A stretch of DNA of 64,000 bases from Latrodectus hesperus. Taxonomy: Eukaryota > Arthropoda > Arachnida > Araneae > Theridiidae. Shown piece by piece: positions 1 to 14,060 of this stretch. Both the position numbers and the translations under genes were made by a program. The stretch covers positions 52,894,958 through 52,958,957 of the forward strand of contig CM075853.1 in NCBI GenBank assembly GCA_037975125.1, in the 5' to 3' direction. The notes beneath the pieces were generated by a model that made no database searches, had not been told where the DNA came from, and saw only the letters and a program-made list of their open reading frames with translations. The number at the start of each line of letters is the position of its first letter. Position 1 is the first letter of the stretch.

Positions 1-930
1 CTGTTCTGAAACTTTCTATACTGATTAGCAGCAAATTCATAGTCTATGTCAGCTCCATGTCCATAATAAAAAATTTTGCATGAGCTATTGAGTAACCTTG
101 TGCAGCTGCTCTATTCCAGTACATAAGCACCCGGACATATGCTTCATTCTTGGGAATTATGTCCAAATCCCTTATATCTAAAATGAAAGCAGCATTACTG
201 TGCACAACTTCACATCCTAATCCAGATAAAAACCGCATATTTTAGGAGAGCTTCGTTAATTCTTCCTTCTTTGTAATCATTATATTCTTACATTAAATCT
301 GTGCCCCATCTTTATCTTTCAGCAACATCTTTAAATAACTCAACACTAGTAGAGACGAATGAACAGTTCCAATAAAACAATAGCATACATCATTGCAAGA
401 TTCGAAAATGCAAGGACAAGTTCAGATTGAGAGGCCATTGTATAGCATTTTATAACCATTTTATAATGCTTCTACGCTTAAGCTACTGTTGTACATGTAA
501 CCAAGTTGCAACTGACCAGCAACCCAACCCTTATTGGCAGGAGAAGAAAAATATTTGAATATTTTGTTTTAATCTTTTGGTACTCCTTACCCATGCACGT
601 ACATTAAGCCTAGTTCACTTTGCCCAACATTATTCTTTTCTACATACTTAGTAAAATATTTAAAAGCAGTTTCATTATTTTTCTTGGCAACACTTCCTTC
701 CAAATACATTTTTCCAAGGGAAGGCATTCCCATCATCAGCAGTTTGAAAAAAATAGTTTAAACCTCGAGAATCTTATTCAATTCTTCGTCCACCTTGATA
801 ATGTAATTCAGACTGGCCAATTCGAGCTTGAATATCAACTTTATCAACTAAAATTTGATAATAATTTATTAAATCATTATCTAACATTTGTGAAGCAACT
901 CCAATATTTTCAGTTTCATCATAGATTATC
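1..930 (-). pseudogene. SEL1L: Decayed processed copy of SEL1L (Hrd3-like), cut by the left edge
   Basis: Reading the minus strand from about 930 to 1, translations in shifting frames follow the Sel1-repeat region of SEL1L, the adaptor of the HRD1 ubiquitin ligase in ER-associated degradation. Recognisable blocks in order are LDNDLINYYQ (near 890-860), GKMYLEGS and NNETAFKYF (near 720-650), GWVAGQLQLGYMYN (near 530-490), VELFKDVAER and DYKEGRINEALLKYA (near 345-240), SNAAFILD and YWNRAAAQGY (within 238-44), then GADIDYEFAANQYR (near 60-10). There are several in-frame stops and frameshifts, and no introns appear across roughly 300 codons that would be multi-exonic in a host gene. Homology ends abruptly near 930, which fits a 5'-truncated retrocopy. 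The open stretch 238-44 is not a gene by itself. The rest lies outside the window. Confidence 0.82.
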
Positions 931-1305
931 TACATTTGTTTGTCAAACAAAGTAGATAGTCCATAGTAGGATTATATACTTTGCTAATGTATATAATTCA
1001 GCCATACTTCACTTTGTTACATCTAAAATGCTTCTTTTCTTTAGATGGATATGTAAAATGTAATATAGTTTATTTCCCTCCTCATTTATTCATAGGATTA
1101 TGGAAGTGTTTTCATATATTTTAGTAATCATTTATAAGCGAAAATCTCTAATGTGTTAATAATTTAGCATATAGAGAAGTTAATTGTGTTCAACAATTCC
1201 ACAATTGAATAAATTATTTGTGTTATTTCAAATATAAATTGATGAGTGCATTCCATCTAAAATGTCAATTTTATAAAGTGTTTTGAAACCATGATAACTA
1301 CTTGA
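931..1305. other. AT-rich spacer, nothing recognised
   Basis: Lies between the SEL1L retrocopy and the 55-bp array. No homology to SEL1L continues here and no coding signal is seen. Confidence 0.5.
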
Positions 1306-2850
1306 AAAATTTCGTTATGACGTTTTTTCTTCAAACAATTGATTATTGTCTGTTGCATACGGAAGTTTCTTATGACGTTTTTTCTTCAAACAATTGATTA
1401 TTGTCTGATGCATACGAAAGTTCATTATGACATTTTTTCTTCAAACAATTGATTATTGTCTGATGCATACGGAAGTTTCTTATGACGTTTTTTCTTCAAA
1501 CAATTGATTATTGTCTGATGCATACGGAAGTTCATTATGACATTTTTTCTTCAAACAATTGATTATTGTCTGATGCATACGGAAGTTTCTTATGACGTTT
1601 TTTCTTCAAACAATTGATTATTGTCTGATGCATACGGAAGTTCATTATGACATTTTTTCTTCAAACAATTGATTATTGTCTGATGCATACGGAAGTTTCT
1701 TATGACGTTTTTTCTTCAAACAATTGATTATTGTCTGATGCATACGGAAGTTCATTATGACATTTTTTCTTCAAACAATTGATTATTGTCTGATGCATAC
1801 GGAAGTTTCTTATGACGTTTTTTCTTCAAACAATTGATTATTGTCTGATGCATACGGAAGTTCATTATGACATTTTTTCTTCAAACAATTGATTATTGTC
1901 TGATGCATACGGAAGTTTCTTATGACGTTTTTTCTTCAAACAATTGATTATTGTCTGATGCATACGGAAGTTCATTATGACATTTTTTCTTCAAACAATT
2001 GATTATTGTCTGATGCATACGGAAGTTTCTTATGACGTTTTTTCTTCAAACAATTGATTATTGTCTGATGCATACGGAAGTTCATTATGACATTTTTTCT
2101 TCAAACAATTGATTATTGTCTGATGCATACGGAAGTTTCTTATGACGTTTTTTCTTCAAACAATTGATTATTGTCTGATGCATACGGAAGTTCATTATGA
2201 CATTTTTTCTTCAAACAATTGATTATTGTCTGATGCATACGGAAGTTTCTTATGACGTTTTTTCTTCAAACAATTGATTATTGTCTGATGCATACGGAAG
2301 TTCATTATGACATTTTTTCTTCAAACAATTGATTATTGTCTGAAGCATACGGAAGTTTCTTATGACGTTTTTTCTTCAAACAATTGATTATTGTCTGATG
2401 CATACGGAAGTTCATTATGACATTTTTTCTTCAAACAATTGATTATTGTCTGATGCATACGGAAGTTTCTTATGACGTTTTTTCTTCAAACAATTGATTA
2501 TTGTCTGATGCATACGGAAGTTCATTATGACATTTTTTCTTCAAACAATTGATTATTGTCTGATGCATACGGAAGTTTCTTATGACGTTTTTTCTTCAAA
2601 CAATTGATTATTGTCTGATGCATACGGAAGTTCATTATGACATTTTTTCTTCAAACAATTGATTATTGTCTGATGCATACGGAAGTTTCTTATGACGTTT
2701 TTTCTTCAAACAATTGATTATTGTCTGATGCATACGGAAGTTCATTATGACATTTTTTCTTCAAACAATTGATTATTGTCTGATGCATACGGAAGTTTCT
2801 TATGACGTTTTTCTTCAAACAATTGATTATTGTCTGATGCATACGGAAGT
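1306..2850. repeat. 55-bp tandem array, 28 units in A/B alternation (110-bp dimer)
   Basis: Each unit holds TTATGAC(G/A)TTTTTTCTTC, then CAAACAATTGATTATTGTC, then TGATGCATACGGAAGT. The TTATGAC anchor recurs every 55 bp from 1315 to 2800, which is 28 units. A units read GAAGTTTCTTATGACG and B units read GAAGTTCATTATGACA. After two A units at the left edge they alternate strictly A, B, A, B to the end. Differences inside a class are rare: TGTTGCATAC in the first unit, GAAAG for GGAAG at 1416-1420, TGAAGCATAC at 2341-2350, and one T lost in the last unit. This is a homogenised higher-order minisatellite or short satellite. It has no spacer diversity and no protein-coding frame. Confidence 0.97.
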
Positions 2851-5492
2851 GAGATTAGGAGGGAAAAATCCGTAGTAATTTTTTTTTGTTCCAAAATATG
2901 CCAAATTTCAATATCAACTCAACTAAATTAATTATCCAAAATTCAAAGGACCTACGGTTCTCCAATTACAACGTAATTCAAGTTTCTCAATCATAAAATT
3001 AAAAAAAATTGAAGATTGAGATGGTTAAATATAAAAGTGAACGAAGAATTCATGAAAATGAGTTTGCAAAAAAAGAGATTTTTCAAGATTTTAGTTTGAG
3101 AACTAAAATTGTCATTGTTTCTATGAGTCCATATTAGGGACCAATCACAATCTTGTAAAAATCGGGAGTGTTCGTAAATTAGAGCAGTGTAAAAACAATA
3201 TAGTCCTCTTAATTTTAATTCACGAAATTTTAGGCGATGTTTTTTGATGAAAAATGAGAAACTGCAAGACTATAAAAAAAAAAACAAGCACAAAATTTAT
3301 TTTTGTCTAATATATTATAATCTATGTTTATACATAGATATAAGTTATGATTATCACTTAATAGATTAGTGTGGAAAATTCTAAGTTTATAATACTGAAT
3401 TTACAGTTTTAAGCTTACGAGAGAAAAAATTCTGTACAGTTTAAAAATATTTTGATAAAAAACTTTGAAACAATCGGTTTTTTATTTATTTTATTTTGAT
3501 ACCATTCAAATTTATATGATTTGGTAAATCTGTGAAAAATAATGAGAAAATAAATTTATAGTTCTCTATTTTATTCCTACTTCTAGGATTTCTTTTAGTG
3601 CTGCCATCTATCGTGTAGTTTGAACTACAAAATCATTACTTTATATTTTAAACAAATTATGATTTTAGCAATTATTAATCATAAATTTAAATCTACAGTT
3701 CTATTTTTTGTAATTTATTAAAATAAGTAATACTTGATTAAATATGGAAAGAATATTTACAGATAATTTTTAATAAATACATTCTGAATAAAAGATTGTA
3801 ACTAGATATTAGAATATTTAAGAGCATATTCTTAAGCAAAATATTATGAAGAAAACATTAAATATGTTAGAAATAAAACTTAAAATAATCAGGGTATAAT
3901 TTAACTTTTTTGTGTTACTAACATATTTTACAATTAAGGAAACCTCAACAGTACTGAGACTAATTTGTCATGAGGAAGATATTTTAAAAAAATTGATAAT
4001 ATTACATTGCACTATATGGTTGAATTTGTACTGAAAAATTATTTTATGGTAAAAAATATATTTAAATTAGCAAAAACCTAATGTAAGAAAAACATCCTTC
4101 AATTTCAATGTATGCTGTTTTGAGAGAAGAATTACTAATTTACTCATGAGAAAAATAGTGATTGCAACTACGAGTTATGTATATTCTTGTTCATTTTCTT
4201 TTACATAAACTGAATTTGCTTTATCTTTTATTATAATTGTAAATCCATTAACTTTTTATATATTTATTAGTTTCAAAATTACCGAATAATTTTTCGGTAA
4301 GATTTTTTTACGTTGAATGGATTTTTGTTGAATTGCCATAGATAATACGTATTCAGAGATATAATACTATTTTAAAAATCATAAATCGCATTAATATAGA
4401 ATGCGACAAAATTACAAAACAAAGACGTTTGATTATAAATTTTCAAAAATTAAAATGTACAAGTAATTTTATTAATAATAATAGTTTAAAGGAGAATGTA
4501 AAGAAATACTCATAAAACTTAATCTTGTAATAAATCTTGCTATAAGTTTCCCTTCTTGATAGAGATTGATAAAAAATCACTTTTGTTAAATAATTTTATG
4601 AACTATTATCAGCTGATTATTTAAACATTAACGTAAGTTTCTACTTTTTAAAAAGTTAATTTTAGATAAAAGGATCAGTTTCATCACAAATTACGACACT
4701 CGTTACGACTCGTGTCGTAAATATGAGACATAACTCACAAATTACAGAAATTCTTCACAAGCTAATATGTATTATTCAGCAAAAGCCTTTCACGTATTAT
4801 CCGCATTGCTGACTCCATATATATTTTTGATGTTGTGAGAAGGATGCTGGAATTTTCTAAAACAAATATTGAAAGCATGAAATCTGTTGTAATAAGGATT
4901 TTTTTCAGCGTTATGCTAAAATAAAGGGGATGAACCAAAGTATAAGAAAAAAAAATTAAAATCATTGTTATATAAGTAAAAAAAATCCCCCTCTTTCAGA
5001 AGAAAGCAGTGATTTTAATTAAATTTTTTCTAAGTACTTATATTTGCTTTTATGAGTAATTTTTAGCTTTGACAAGAAAAGAAAAATTTAATTTATTTTT
5101 AGCTGTATAAAAATCATTTTTTAAAGAGTTAATAAGTATGTACATAAAATAATACTAATTTGATTTATTAGTTGGGAAAAAATTATTGAAAACAAAGAAA
5201 CCATCCATTTCTAATAAATGAAATTTCATTAGTATCATTAGAAATACTTATTTTTCAGAAGTCTTGAAAAGAAAAATGAATTTCTTTATACATAAAAGAT
5301 ATAAAATCAGTAAATGCAAACTATATTTTCACTTAATCCAACGAAAAATACATACTGGTCATTAAACAGAATAATTCAGAGATCTAAAATTGATCCATAA
5401 AATTCAGACCATAGATCAGTCTGCATAAATACCTCTAAAATTTCTTTATTAATCGTCGAATAAGGAAATCCAGCAGAATAGGCATAAAATAC

Positions 5493-5741
5493 GTGGATTT
5501 TCGTTCTATTTTACATCAGCCGAAGGTTGTCATAAGCCATTTTTTAATGCGCAACATATTATTGTCTTCTGGGGATTTTTCATCGACCATCGGCCAGATC
5601 CCTGTGTGGTATGGAGGCGACACAAAATACTTCACAGCATCCAAAGCAGCTCATGCAGAAAACGGAAACACAACGCCTGTCTCCTATAAGCCAACGATGA
5701 CTATCATGAAAGTCGGAATCTTCGTTTTAATATCCACTTAG
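5493..5741 (+). other. Unassigned 82-codon open frame in a GC-richer patch
   Basis: The frame stands out from its surroundings by higher GC and an ordinary amino-acid mix (SSGDFSSTIGQ, YGGDTKYF, SYKPTMTIM). I do not recognise the protein. It has no clear splice sites or neighbours and may be a fragment of a mobile element or a retrocopy. It is not called as a gene. Confidence 0.2.
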
Positions 5742-6629
5742 AGCGGATTCTTCACTTGCGCCTCAGTGAACCCATCCCATCTTTAAATTCATCTTGTGAA
5801 AAATTAGTTATAATTAAAGTAATAAAGATCAAAGTAATTCGGATTAAAATAATTTCTGAAATATTTTATATTATGTGGAATTGTATTTGGCCATTTTGTA
5901 ATGCTTGTCATTTATTGAGAAAATTTTAGTTTTAATGTAGACATGCTATTATCAAAAACTGCACATATGATTACATACGAACGAACCTAAATTGTACAAA
6001 AAGCTCGGTAAACCATCGTTCAAAAAATAGAGATTGTCAAAAATAAATTAGAATAATATCAATTATATTAGAATAAAAACATTTAATAAGAATAAGATCA
6101 ACATACAATTGGGAGTCGCAAGCATAATAGTCTAATAGTGAGCTATACTTTTCAAAGTAGAAGCTCCTTCGCTCGATCCTACCTAATAATAAACAATGGG
6201 AGATGAATATCATATATTTTATTCCTGTATGTATATCAATCAGAAGAGATGCCATGAAGTTTTCTAAACTTCTTTTTTTGTAACGCGTGTTAATTCAGTC
6301 CATTATCTATAAAGGTTTTTCCAAAGGCAAAATGTGATGAATGTTATAAAATTTAATTTAAAATAATTGTTAGGATATGCATTATGATATATCAAATAAA
6401 AAATTATTTCGTGCACACATCCATCTGGAATTGTAAAATTACTGCTATAACCCACCCTTAGGCTAGGTACAGGAAAGTATGCACACACGCACATATCTTT
6501 CTGAGTAAATATTTCAAAGTTTCTCGAATTTCTAATTTTACAACTTAACAAACCACTGTCCATATAAGATGATCCCAGAAAATAATATGCGATGTATGTT
6601 TAGATGCTTTATAGCAACCTTTGCTTGAA

Positions 6630-6750
<121 letters not shown>

Positions 6751-9700
6751 ATTACTATTATACTTTTATATTTTTCATTCATTTCTCTTTTGCATACATT
6801 ATTTTTTATTTATTTTACATAGCTATTAATTTAATTATTTCCTCAAAAAAGTCATAGAAGAGTACTTTTAAGTATTTGTAAATCTTGTGTCAGTAGAAAT
6901 CCCCCATTGCCAAAAATTTAACTAAATTCTACGATGCTCTTTAGGGAAAATGATGCAGTTAATCGAAATTGTATCTCGACGATTCAATTTTTGCCATTTT
7001 TGAGAAAATTGTAATTTTGCTTACACTTCTTTCAAAAATGGCAAAGGCATTGTAAAGAATTTTAATAAGAGTAACACAGGTAATGATTCCTTTGGAAAGA
7101 AAACAGCATTTGTATAGCTGCTCGTGGTAGGAATGCTTTCCTAAAGGAATAGAAAAAATGCAATTTTATCTCTCACATAAAACTGGGTTCCATTGAAATA
7201 CTAAACGGGATGCAAAAATACATAACTATCTAACCTATTTCATAAGAGTTTTCCTTAAATTGAGGCATTTCAAAATAATTGTTATAGTTAAGAATAAAAA
7301 AAAAGTTTAAAATTATTTTTTTTCTTCTTATGCTCACTATTTTTTTATCAAGGTAGAAAAAGAGAATTGAATTTAAACTGATTTAAGAGAAAAATATTTT
7401 AAATTCTCTGCAGTCTGTAAAACTTCAGGATCAATGTAGATAAGAAAAAAATGTGCAATCCTTACAGAAGATGTTCCCAGTTTTCAACATTTTCTCGTCG
7501 ATTAATTACACGCCTCATTCTTTTCTTCCAGATGAAGACTGAAACAGGTTTTAAAATTCCAATGTAACACATTTGGAAAAATCACATAATAAATTAAACA
7601 ATAGTTAAGAAATTTTGGTTTTATATTTTCTTCGGATCAAATTATTAAGTTAATAATTTTATAAATTTAAATTTTGATGGAATCTATTTAATTATATTAT
7701 TCAACAGTGAATAAAAAGAAAGGCATCATTTTCATATTATTTTCATTTTGTTAAAAATTAAAAAAAAGTCTGTTCAAATAATAGGAAAAAAATCAAATTA
7801 ATGTAAAGAAAATCACATTTATCTAAATCGAAAGCGGGGTTAGAAGTATAGAATTTTAAAATTTACTGTTCTTCAGAAGATGCTTAAACTGATATGAAAG
7901 CGACACTGCAATTTGAAAAATATGTATCAAATTAAGTCGTGTATTAACTGATGAGAAATTTCTCATTTGGAGAATTTTGGATGCCATTAGCAATCTTCGA
8001 ATATTCAAGTTCTTTACTTGGAAATTAAAAAGTAAAAAGAAATATTGCAATATTTTACTGCTAAAATATCCTTAGTTCACTGACTCTAAAATCGAAAATG
8101 GCATATACTGTGAATATTGTGTAATTTTTACCAAGAAATATGTGAACAAATCAAGCAGTCAATGACTAAGACAATTAATGAATCAGTCATTTAGTTTCTA
8201 GCACAAACCAATAGAGAATGTGATTGAACACCTAGTTAATACACATTCCTTGTTAACTTTTAACAATTTAAACAGCATTGTATGAAGACATAAACGAGCA
8301 GTAATGCTCATAGTACTGTTTATTAATACTGCAAGAACTCTCCATGCAAAGAAAAATAGAAAGAAAAAAACTTAATCCCATTATTAAATTAGTAATTTTC
8401 TATATTAGAAATGAACTTCATCTGTGATTTGATAGTGATTTCAACAAAATTAGAGGAACAGAGTAAAGGAAAGAATATAATCAACAAGATGGATATTCCC
8501 TTTAATTCCATAAAGTGCAGGAGATTAAATACTAAAAGATCATCTAAAATCATCGCTATAATGTATCATTTTTATGACATAAAATATAAAATAAGCTTAT
8601 CTATACGTTAATGAATTATATAAATTGAATGAAAAAATAAAGTGAATGTTTCTTTTTCTGTTGAAACAAATGAAATCACATGTGTTTCTTTGACGGACCA
8701 AATCAAAGTGATGATGATGTATGTAAGATTATTTGTTGTGTGTAGATGACAAATATTTATTAGTTGAAATTTTTTTTCAGTTTATGTCAATAATTTAAAC
8801 TTTAAGGAAAGATACAATCAATACAATTTTCGAAATCTTACAATCACCTAGATTAGATTTAAAATATAACATTCAGAGTCCCCGCTTTGACACATATATA
8901 GCAATATTATTGTGTAAAAGTATTGAGTAAACTTTTCGGGTAATATTAACTTTCAAACAGAACGTGTGTGTAATTTTCAATATAATTTTTTTCTATTTGA
9001 TATTCATGATGCAATTTTCCTAGTGTGATTTTTCCCCTTCATTTAATAAAATTTTCAGAAACAAATTTATAATATGTTTATAAATTTAATGTTTGAAATT
9101 ATTAGTTTTATATTTTGGAGGAAAATTGTTTCCATCATCCAACGTTTCTTTAAACATTTTTTTTAAAAAATTCATACTAAATTTTGGAAAAAAAATTAAT
9201 TTTTTAATTCTATATTTCTTTTTGAAATGTTTTAAATATATTCAATAATCTACTTTCACATAGAATTCATTCCCTAGAAATGAAATTAATTTTCCTCAGT
9301 TTGAACGTTGCATTTTATTTATATAATTATTAAACTTCACAACTTTTTTTTCTTCCCATTTATAATGTTTTTAAATTGGAATCGTCTAAATCCCTACAAA
9401 GTTTAAGAAGCAAACCATAAATATCTCGCCAAATTATTTCTCAGTTGCATAGTCGCCAAATATTGAAAGTTTGGCGTTCGTTAACCCATTTATGGCAAAC
9501 CTTAGAGCAAAAAACGGTTTATTTTGAGACAGACATTACGAAAACACGTGCATGCCTATTGTTAACTTTTGCTAACTTATAAAATCATAATTATAGATAC
9601 AATTAGAAAAATTTCTTTTTAGTTTAGAATCAAGGTTTATAATCGTTTCGAAAAGAGTAAGCAACTTTTCTTTATTAATATATTTTGTAAAATTCTTTAT

Positions 9701-12700
9701 TGCACTCTAACTTTTGGCGATTTTGAGGATTGGAGTTTTTTTTCTTGTTTAGAAAAAGTATTTGTCAGAGAAACTATTCCGGAAGAATCAAAATAAAAAA
9801 TTTTGCTTTGTTTATTTATATTTGTGTTTATTATATAGTGGGACTGATTTCGCATGGTGAACCTTTTTCCTTGGATCTAATATGTTTAACGAAGTTTCGG
9901 CCTGCGTAGCAAGCACTTTACTTCATCTGAATTTGCTCCTGGAGGAGAAAACATGTCTTTACTCACGGAGAGCGTGGGCCTGAATGCTTGCGATAAATTT
10001 TTTCCAAATATGAGGGTCCTTCAAATACTCCCTCTTACTATTTTCTGATTGGAAGTTGGAGGTCTTGTTAATAACTAATCATTATACTGTGATAATCACT
10101 GTGATATTTTTTCAATTCACCTAAATTTCTCCATATTTCCTTACATATTTTGAATTTGAGTTTTACTAGTCAATCCTTGACTGATTTTAAAATTACTTGT
10201 TGGATCGAATCATCAGAAATAGGTAGTCGAACTGATTTGCATAATGACTTCTATCAATATTGGAATTTAATCGAAACTTCTAGGTATGTGTATGAATGTA
10301 TAAAAGTTACAAATGTTAATGTAATAAACATTATTTAAGTTACATTAATTCAAGCATTATCAATTTGAGGGTAGAAAAATTATATATAGATATATATTGT
10401 AGAATTCCAACAAGACTTTGTAATTTTCTCCATAATTTTGTACTATTTTGTATATTCACCAGTTTTTGCAATCCAGATATTATCAATAAGAAGAAAAATA
10501 AACATTTTAATGCTTAGTGGTGTATAAAATTAAAAGAAAAACAAATACATTTGCATTCTATCTGAGAAAGCACAATAAGAAAGCGCCATCTAGTTTAGAG
10601 AAACGCATGCGATTCGATCAATACGTTGCTTGTTTTTCATGGTTAATGTGGGAAAAGAAATCTTTCCCGTATCCTTTTCCACGATTTCGCGAAAATTAAC
10701 TTTGACAATAATGAATGACGACTGCAAAGTCGACCATTCGGTTAAATATTTATTTGCTTGAAAGAAATATCTTTCAATATAATTAATTTTCTTTTCAGCC
10801 ATCAAGTAATAAACTGAAGCATTTGTTATTTAAAAAAACTACCTTTTGATTTCCGTGCACGGAATAAGTTGCCTAAGATCGTGTACTCTTGTCATAACAT
10901 TAGTTGAATATTTTTTATTTCCATGGACTGACAAGGAATTGAAATCTGTTAAATACTTTTATTTTTAAAAAAGGTCAATATATTCTCTCATTTTTAACTA
11001 AACAAATCATAAAAATGATATGTATTTAAATTTATTGTTTCTCAAATCAGCTCAATATAATCCATTAAATTTATACCTGTTTATAAGAATATTATTTATT
11101 TTGTAATTAAAGCGAAAATTTTTTGAATTAGAAGCACCATATCGTTGGTATTGAATTATCTTTTAATGTAGAGAAATCTTTAAATTAAATGTGTAAATTC
11201 ATTAAAAAAAATATGCATAGTTTGCTCCTTTAGAAGATTGGATGCCCATCTTTTTTCTCTACCTACTTGTTGAAGTTCTTTTTAGAGTTTAGGAATAAAT
11301 ATACACTTTTTTCTGCAGAACATTCAGTGAAATAAAATATACATTAATGCTATAAAATAAATATTTAATATCTTGTATATTATGTTATAGGTGATTGTGT
11401 ATTTAACTGTAACATAATGTACTAGGAATATTAATAAATTCTTTATTACCAGGCATGTTCCCTGACTAACATATCAAGCATTTTTTTCTTTTTGTATATT
11501 TTTTAAAAGTGTATCCAGATTTATATATTTATTATGCATATGCATAAATGGTCCATGGTATGTTTCAGTCTACTGAAAGTTTGCTTCTTGTTTTATAATA
11601 CTTTGAAATTCTGCTCCTTTGATTACTATTCCTGTTTCTTAAAGAATATCATTTTTATGAATATTCTTTAATTTCACAAATTAACTGCTGCTTATTTTAT
11701 AAATAAATGAAATTTACGTTATAATTTAAAGACCTGTTTATTCAAACTTATTTAGTTAGATGTTGCTTTTGTTCAGAATAATATTTTCTGTTAAAGAGTC
11801 CATATAATCAAAATATATTTATTTATCTTCATCTATTTTGTAAATTTTTTTCTACCTACAAATTTATAGAATTATGCTTATTAGTTACTCAATCAACTAT
11901 CATCTTAAAAAAATATTCTTAATATTGCTTTGTCCACAAATTATTAAAGATAAATTTAATTGATTTATTTTATAAATATATAAAGTTCCTCTATTTTAAA
12001 TTATTAAAGGTTTTGAAAATATATTAAATTTCCATAAATACAAATATATTTTATTCTGTCTGCTACACTTACCATTTTCCATAAAATTAAAAATAACATC
12101 CTTTTCAATTTTACGTAAAGTATTTATTAAACACATACAAAAGAATATTGCCCTTTTTATTCTCAAAAACATGAACTGTTATAATAAATTATTATGAGAT
12201 TAAATAAATATGTAATAATCTTATAATTAACTTACAAAGCATATGAACAAAGCGAGGAAATACAAATTTTATCAAATGCTTACAAATATTTTATAACTTC
12301 CAGACAATGGGTCTTATGCAAAAAATGACAGTTCAGCGACAAACCAATCAAGCCAGATAATAGCACTAAATCAATGAAAATAGTATCATATTTTGAGGAT
12401 TTATTTTTGATGAACTTAAAAATAATTACTATTGTGGAAAAATGTATCAAATATGGAAAAATCATCATTTATGCAATTATTTTTTTGGTTTTAGCAAAAG
12501 ATTTATCTGGCAATTTTGCTATGTATAATACATGAGCATTGTACCTGGCATAACTAAAATTGTAATGGACTGCATATTTGCCTGCTAGGTATATATAGTA
12601 ATTTAATTGAATGTAATGTTCTATTTTGTGAGACTTGATATTTTTATGTAATTTGTCTAAAATGGATTATTTTTGACAGATTGTAAAACAAAAAACAGCA

Positions 12701-13929
12701 AACGAAAACATTATCTATGATAAGAAACATAGCTGCCAACTCTACTGATTTTATTGGGAAACTACTTATTTTTCATCATTTTTACCAATTTCCCGATAAA
12801 GTATAAAAATGTACTGATTTTTGGCAATTTCAGTGAAAAACTTAAAATCTAATGAAATTTTGCCGGAAAAAGGGTAAACGGATGTTTAGTCATATAAAAA
12901 AATAAATGAATTCAGATCTTCACTTTCTGCTGAAAATTTAGGAAGTTTAATTATAGCTAAATATTCTTATGTGATATGTGTGTGTGTTTTGAACAGTAGT
13001 TCACCAATTCATTTCTGAAAAATGCTAAGTGAGCAAAAAAAATAAGTTGCCATGAGTTATTCGAATTTGATATGTCTTATGTTTTTTGGACAAAGTATTT
13101 GATATTTTATATATTATTTTGTCACTGAATTCAATTTATTTAACAATATATTTTATGCTTTATGTTATTTTATAAGTTTAATATTTGTAAATTCCACTAA
13201 TGTAGTAAAAGTTGTCCTTGAAAATAAAAATCGAGACATAAACATTGATGTTTATCTTTTTGCATGTAGTATATTCTTTTATTTTTCATAGTTCCTTTAT
13301 GAGGTTGATGAATATTTATTAAAATATTAAGATTAACACAATATATATTTAACATAAACCATTTTCAGAATGTATAATCTAAAGAGTAAAATGGTCTTTT
13401 TTCAGTACTACCGCTTTAAACATTTTGTTTTAAGTAAAAATGTCACTCATAGTGTCTTCTGATATTTTCTCTTAAAATCTGTAGAATCTACTGATTTTTC
13501 TTCTCCATGATTAGCAAGTATGTAGAAAATATACTTTTACAGGTAACAGGTAATTTTTATAAACAATTAAAAAGACATCCAATAAATTTTGTTTCTTCAA
13601 ATAATGTAGTGATTACTTGAAGGAGATAAAATTTACCTTATTTTACTTTTAAGAGACCCTTACTTTTAAACTATTTTATCATTCGAAAAGAAGATTGAAA
13701 GTTTCTTGGCCACTATTTGTGAGGCTACAGCAAAGATTTTGGAGATTATAACAAGTAAAAAGGAAGTCAGATAAGTTGTAGAATAGTATCAATGATCAAG
13801 TATAAACCTGATTAATAACACTAGATTAGAATTGGTGGGATATTTATACTAAATACAAAGTATTTATAGTATGATTGCTTACAAAATCAGCAACTTGTCC
13901 GGGAATTTTATTTTGTCAGAATTATATAA

Positions 13930-14060
13930 AAATAAAAAAAGAAAACAGTTCATTGTACTTACTAGTGTGCAGCATAGGAGAAGAAATGGAGATGATTTAT
14001 TTGAGTCATTGCCCTACACTGAACTCTAGATACTGGAGAGCTTGGCACGAGATGAACCAT
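13930..14060 (+). pseudogene. LINE 3'-end relic (C-terminal zinc-finger region after RNase H)
   Basis: The translation CSIGEEMEMIYLSHCPTLNS followed by RYWRAWHEM resembles the CxxC...GDHLxxCP...YWxAR tail found after the RNase H domain of spider-type non-LTR elements. The same pattern occurs at 16860-16960 and 53040-53170. It is short and degraded, so the assignment is tentative. Confidence 0.4.

Noticed and set aside
620..955. 111-codon + strand open frame
   Set aside because: It is antisense to the SEL1L retrocopy and has no recognisable protein.
1306..2850. CRISPR-like array of regularly spaced repeats
   Set aside because: The units are contiguous, with no unique spacers, no cas genes, and the DNA is clearly eukaryotic. 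It is a tandem minisatellite.
12725..12760. Possible transposon end GCTGCCAACTCTACTG, similar to the MITE end at 24149
   Set aside because: No matching inverted end or target duplication was found downstream, and the shared core is short.
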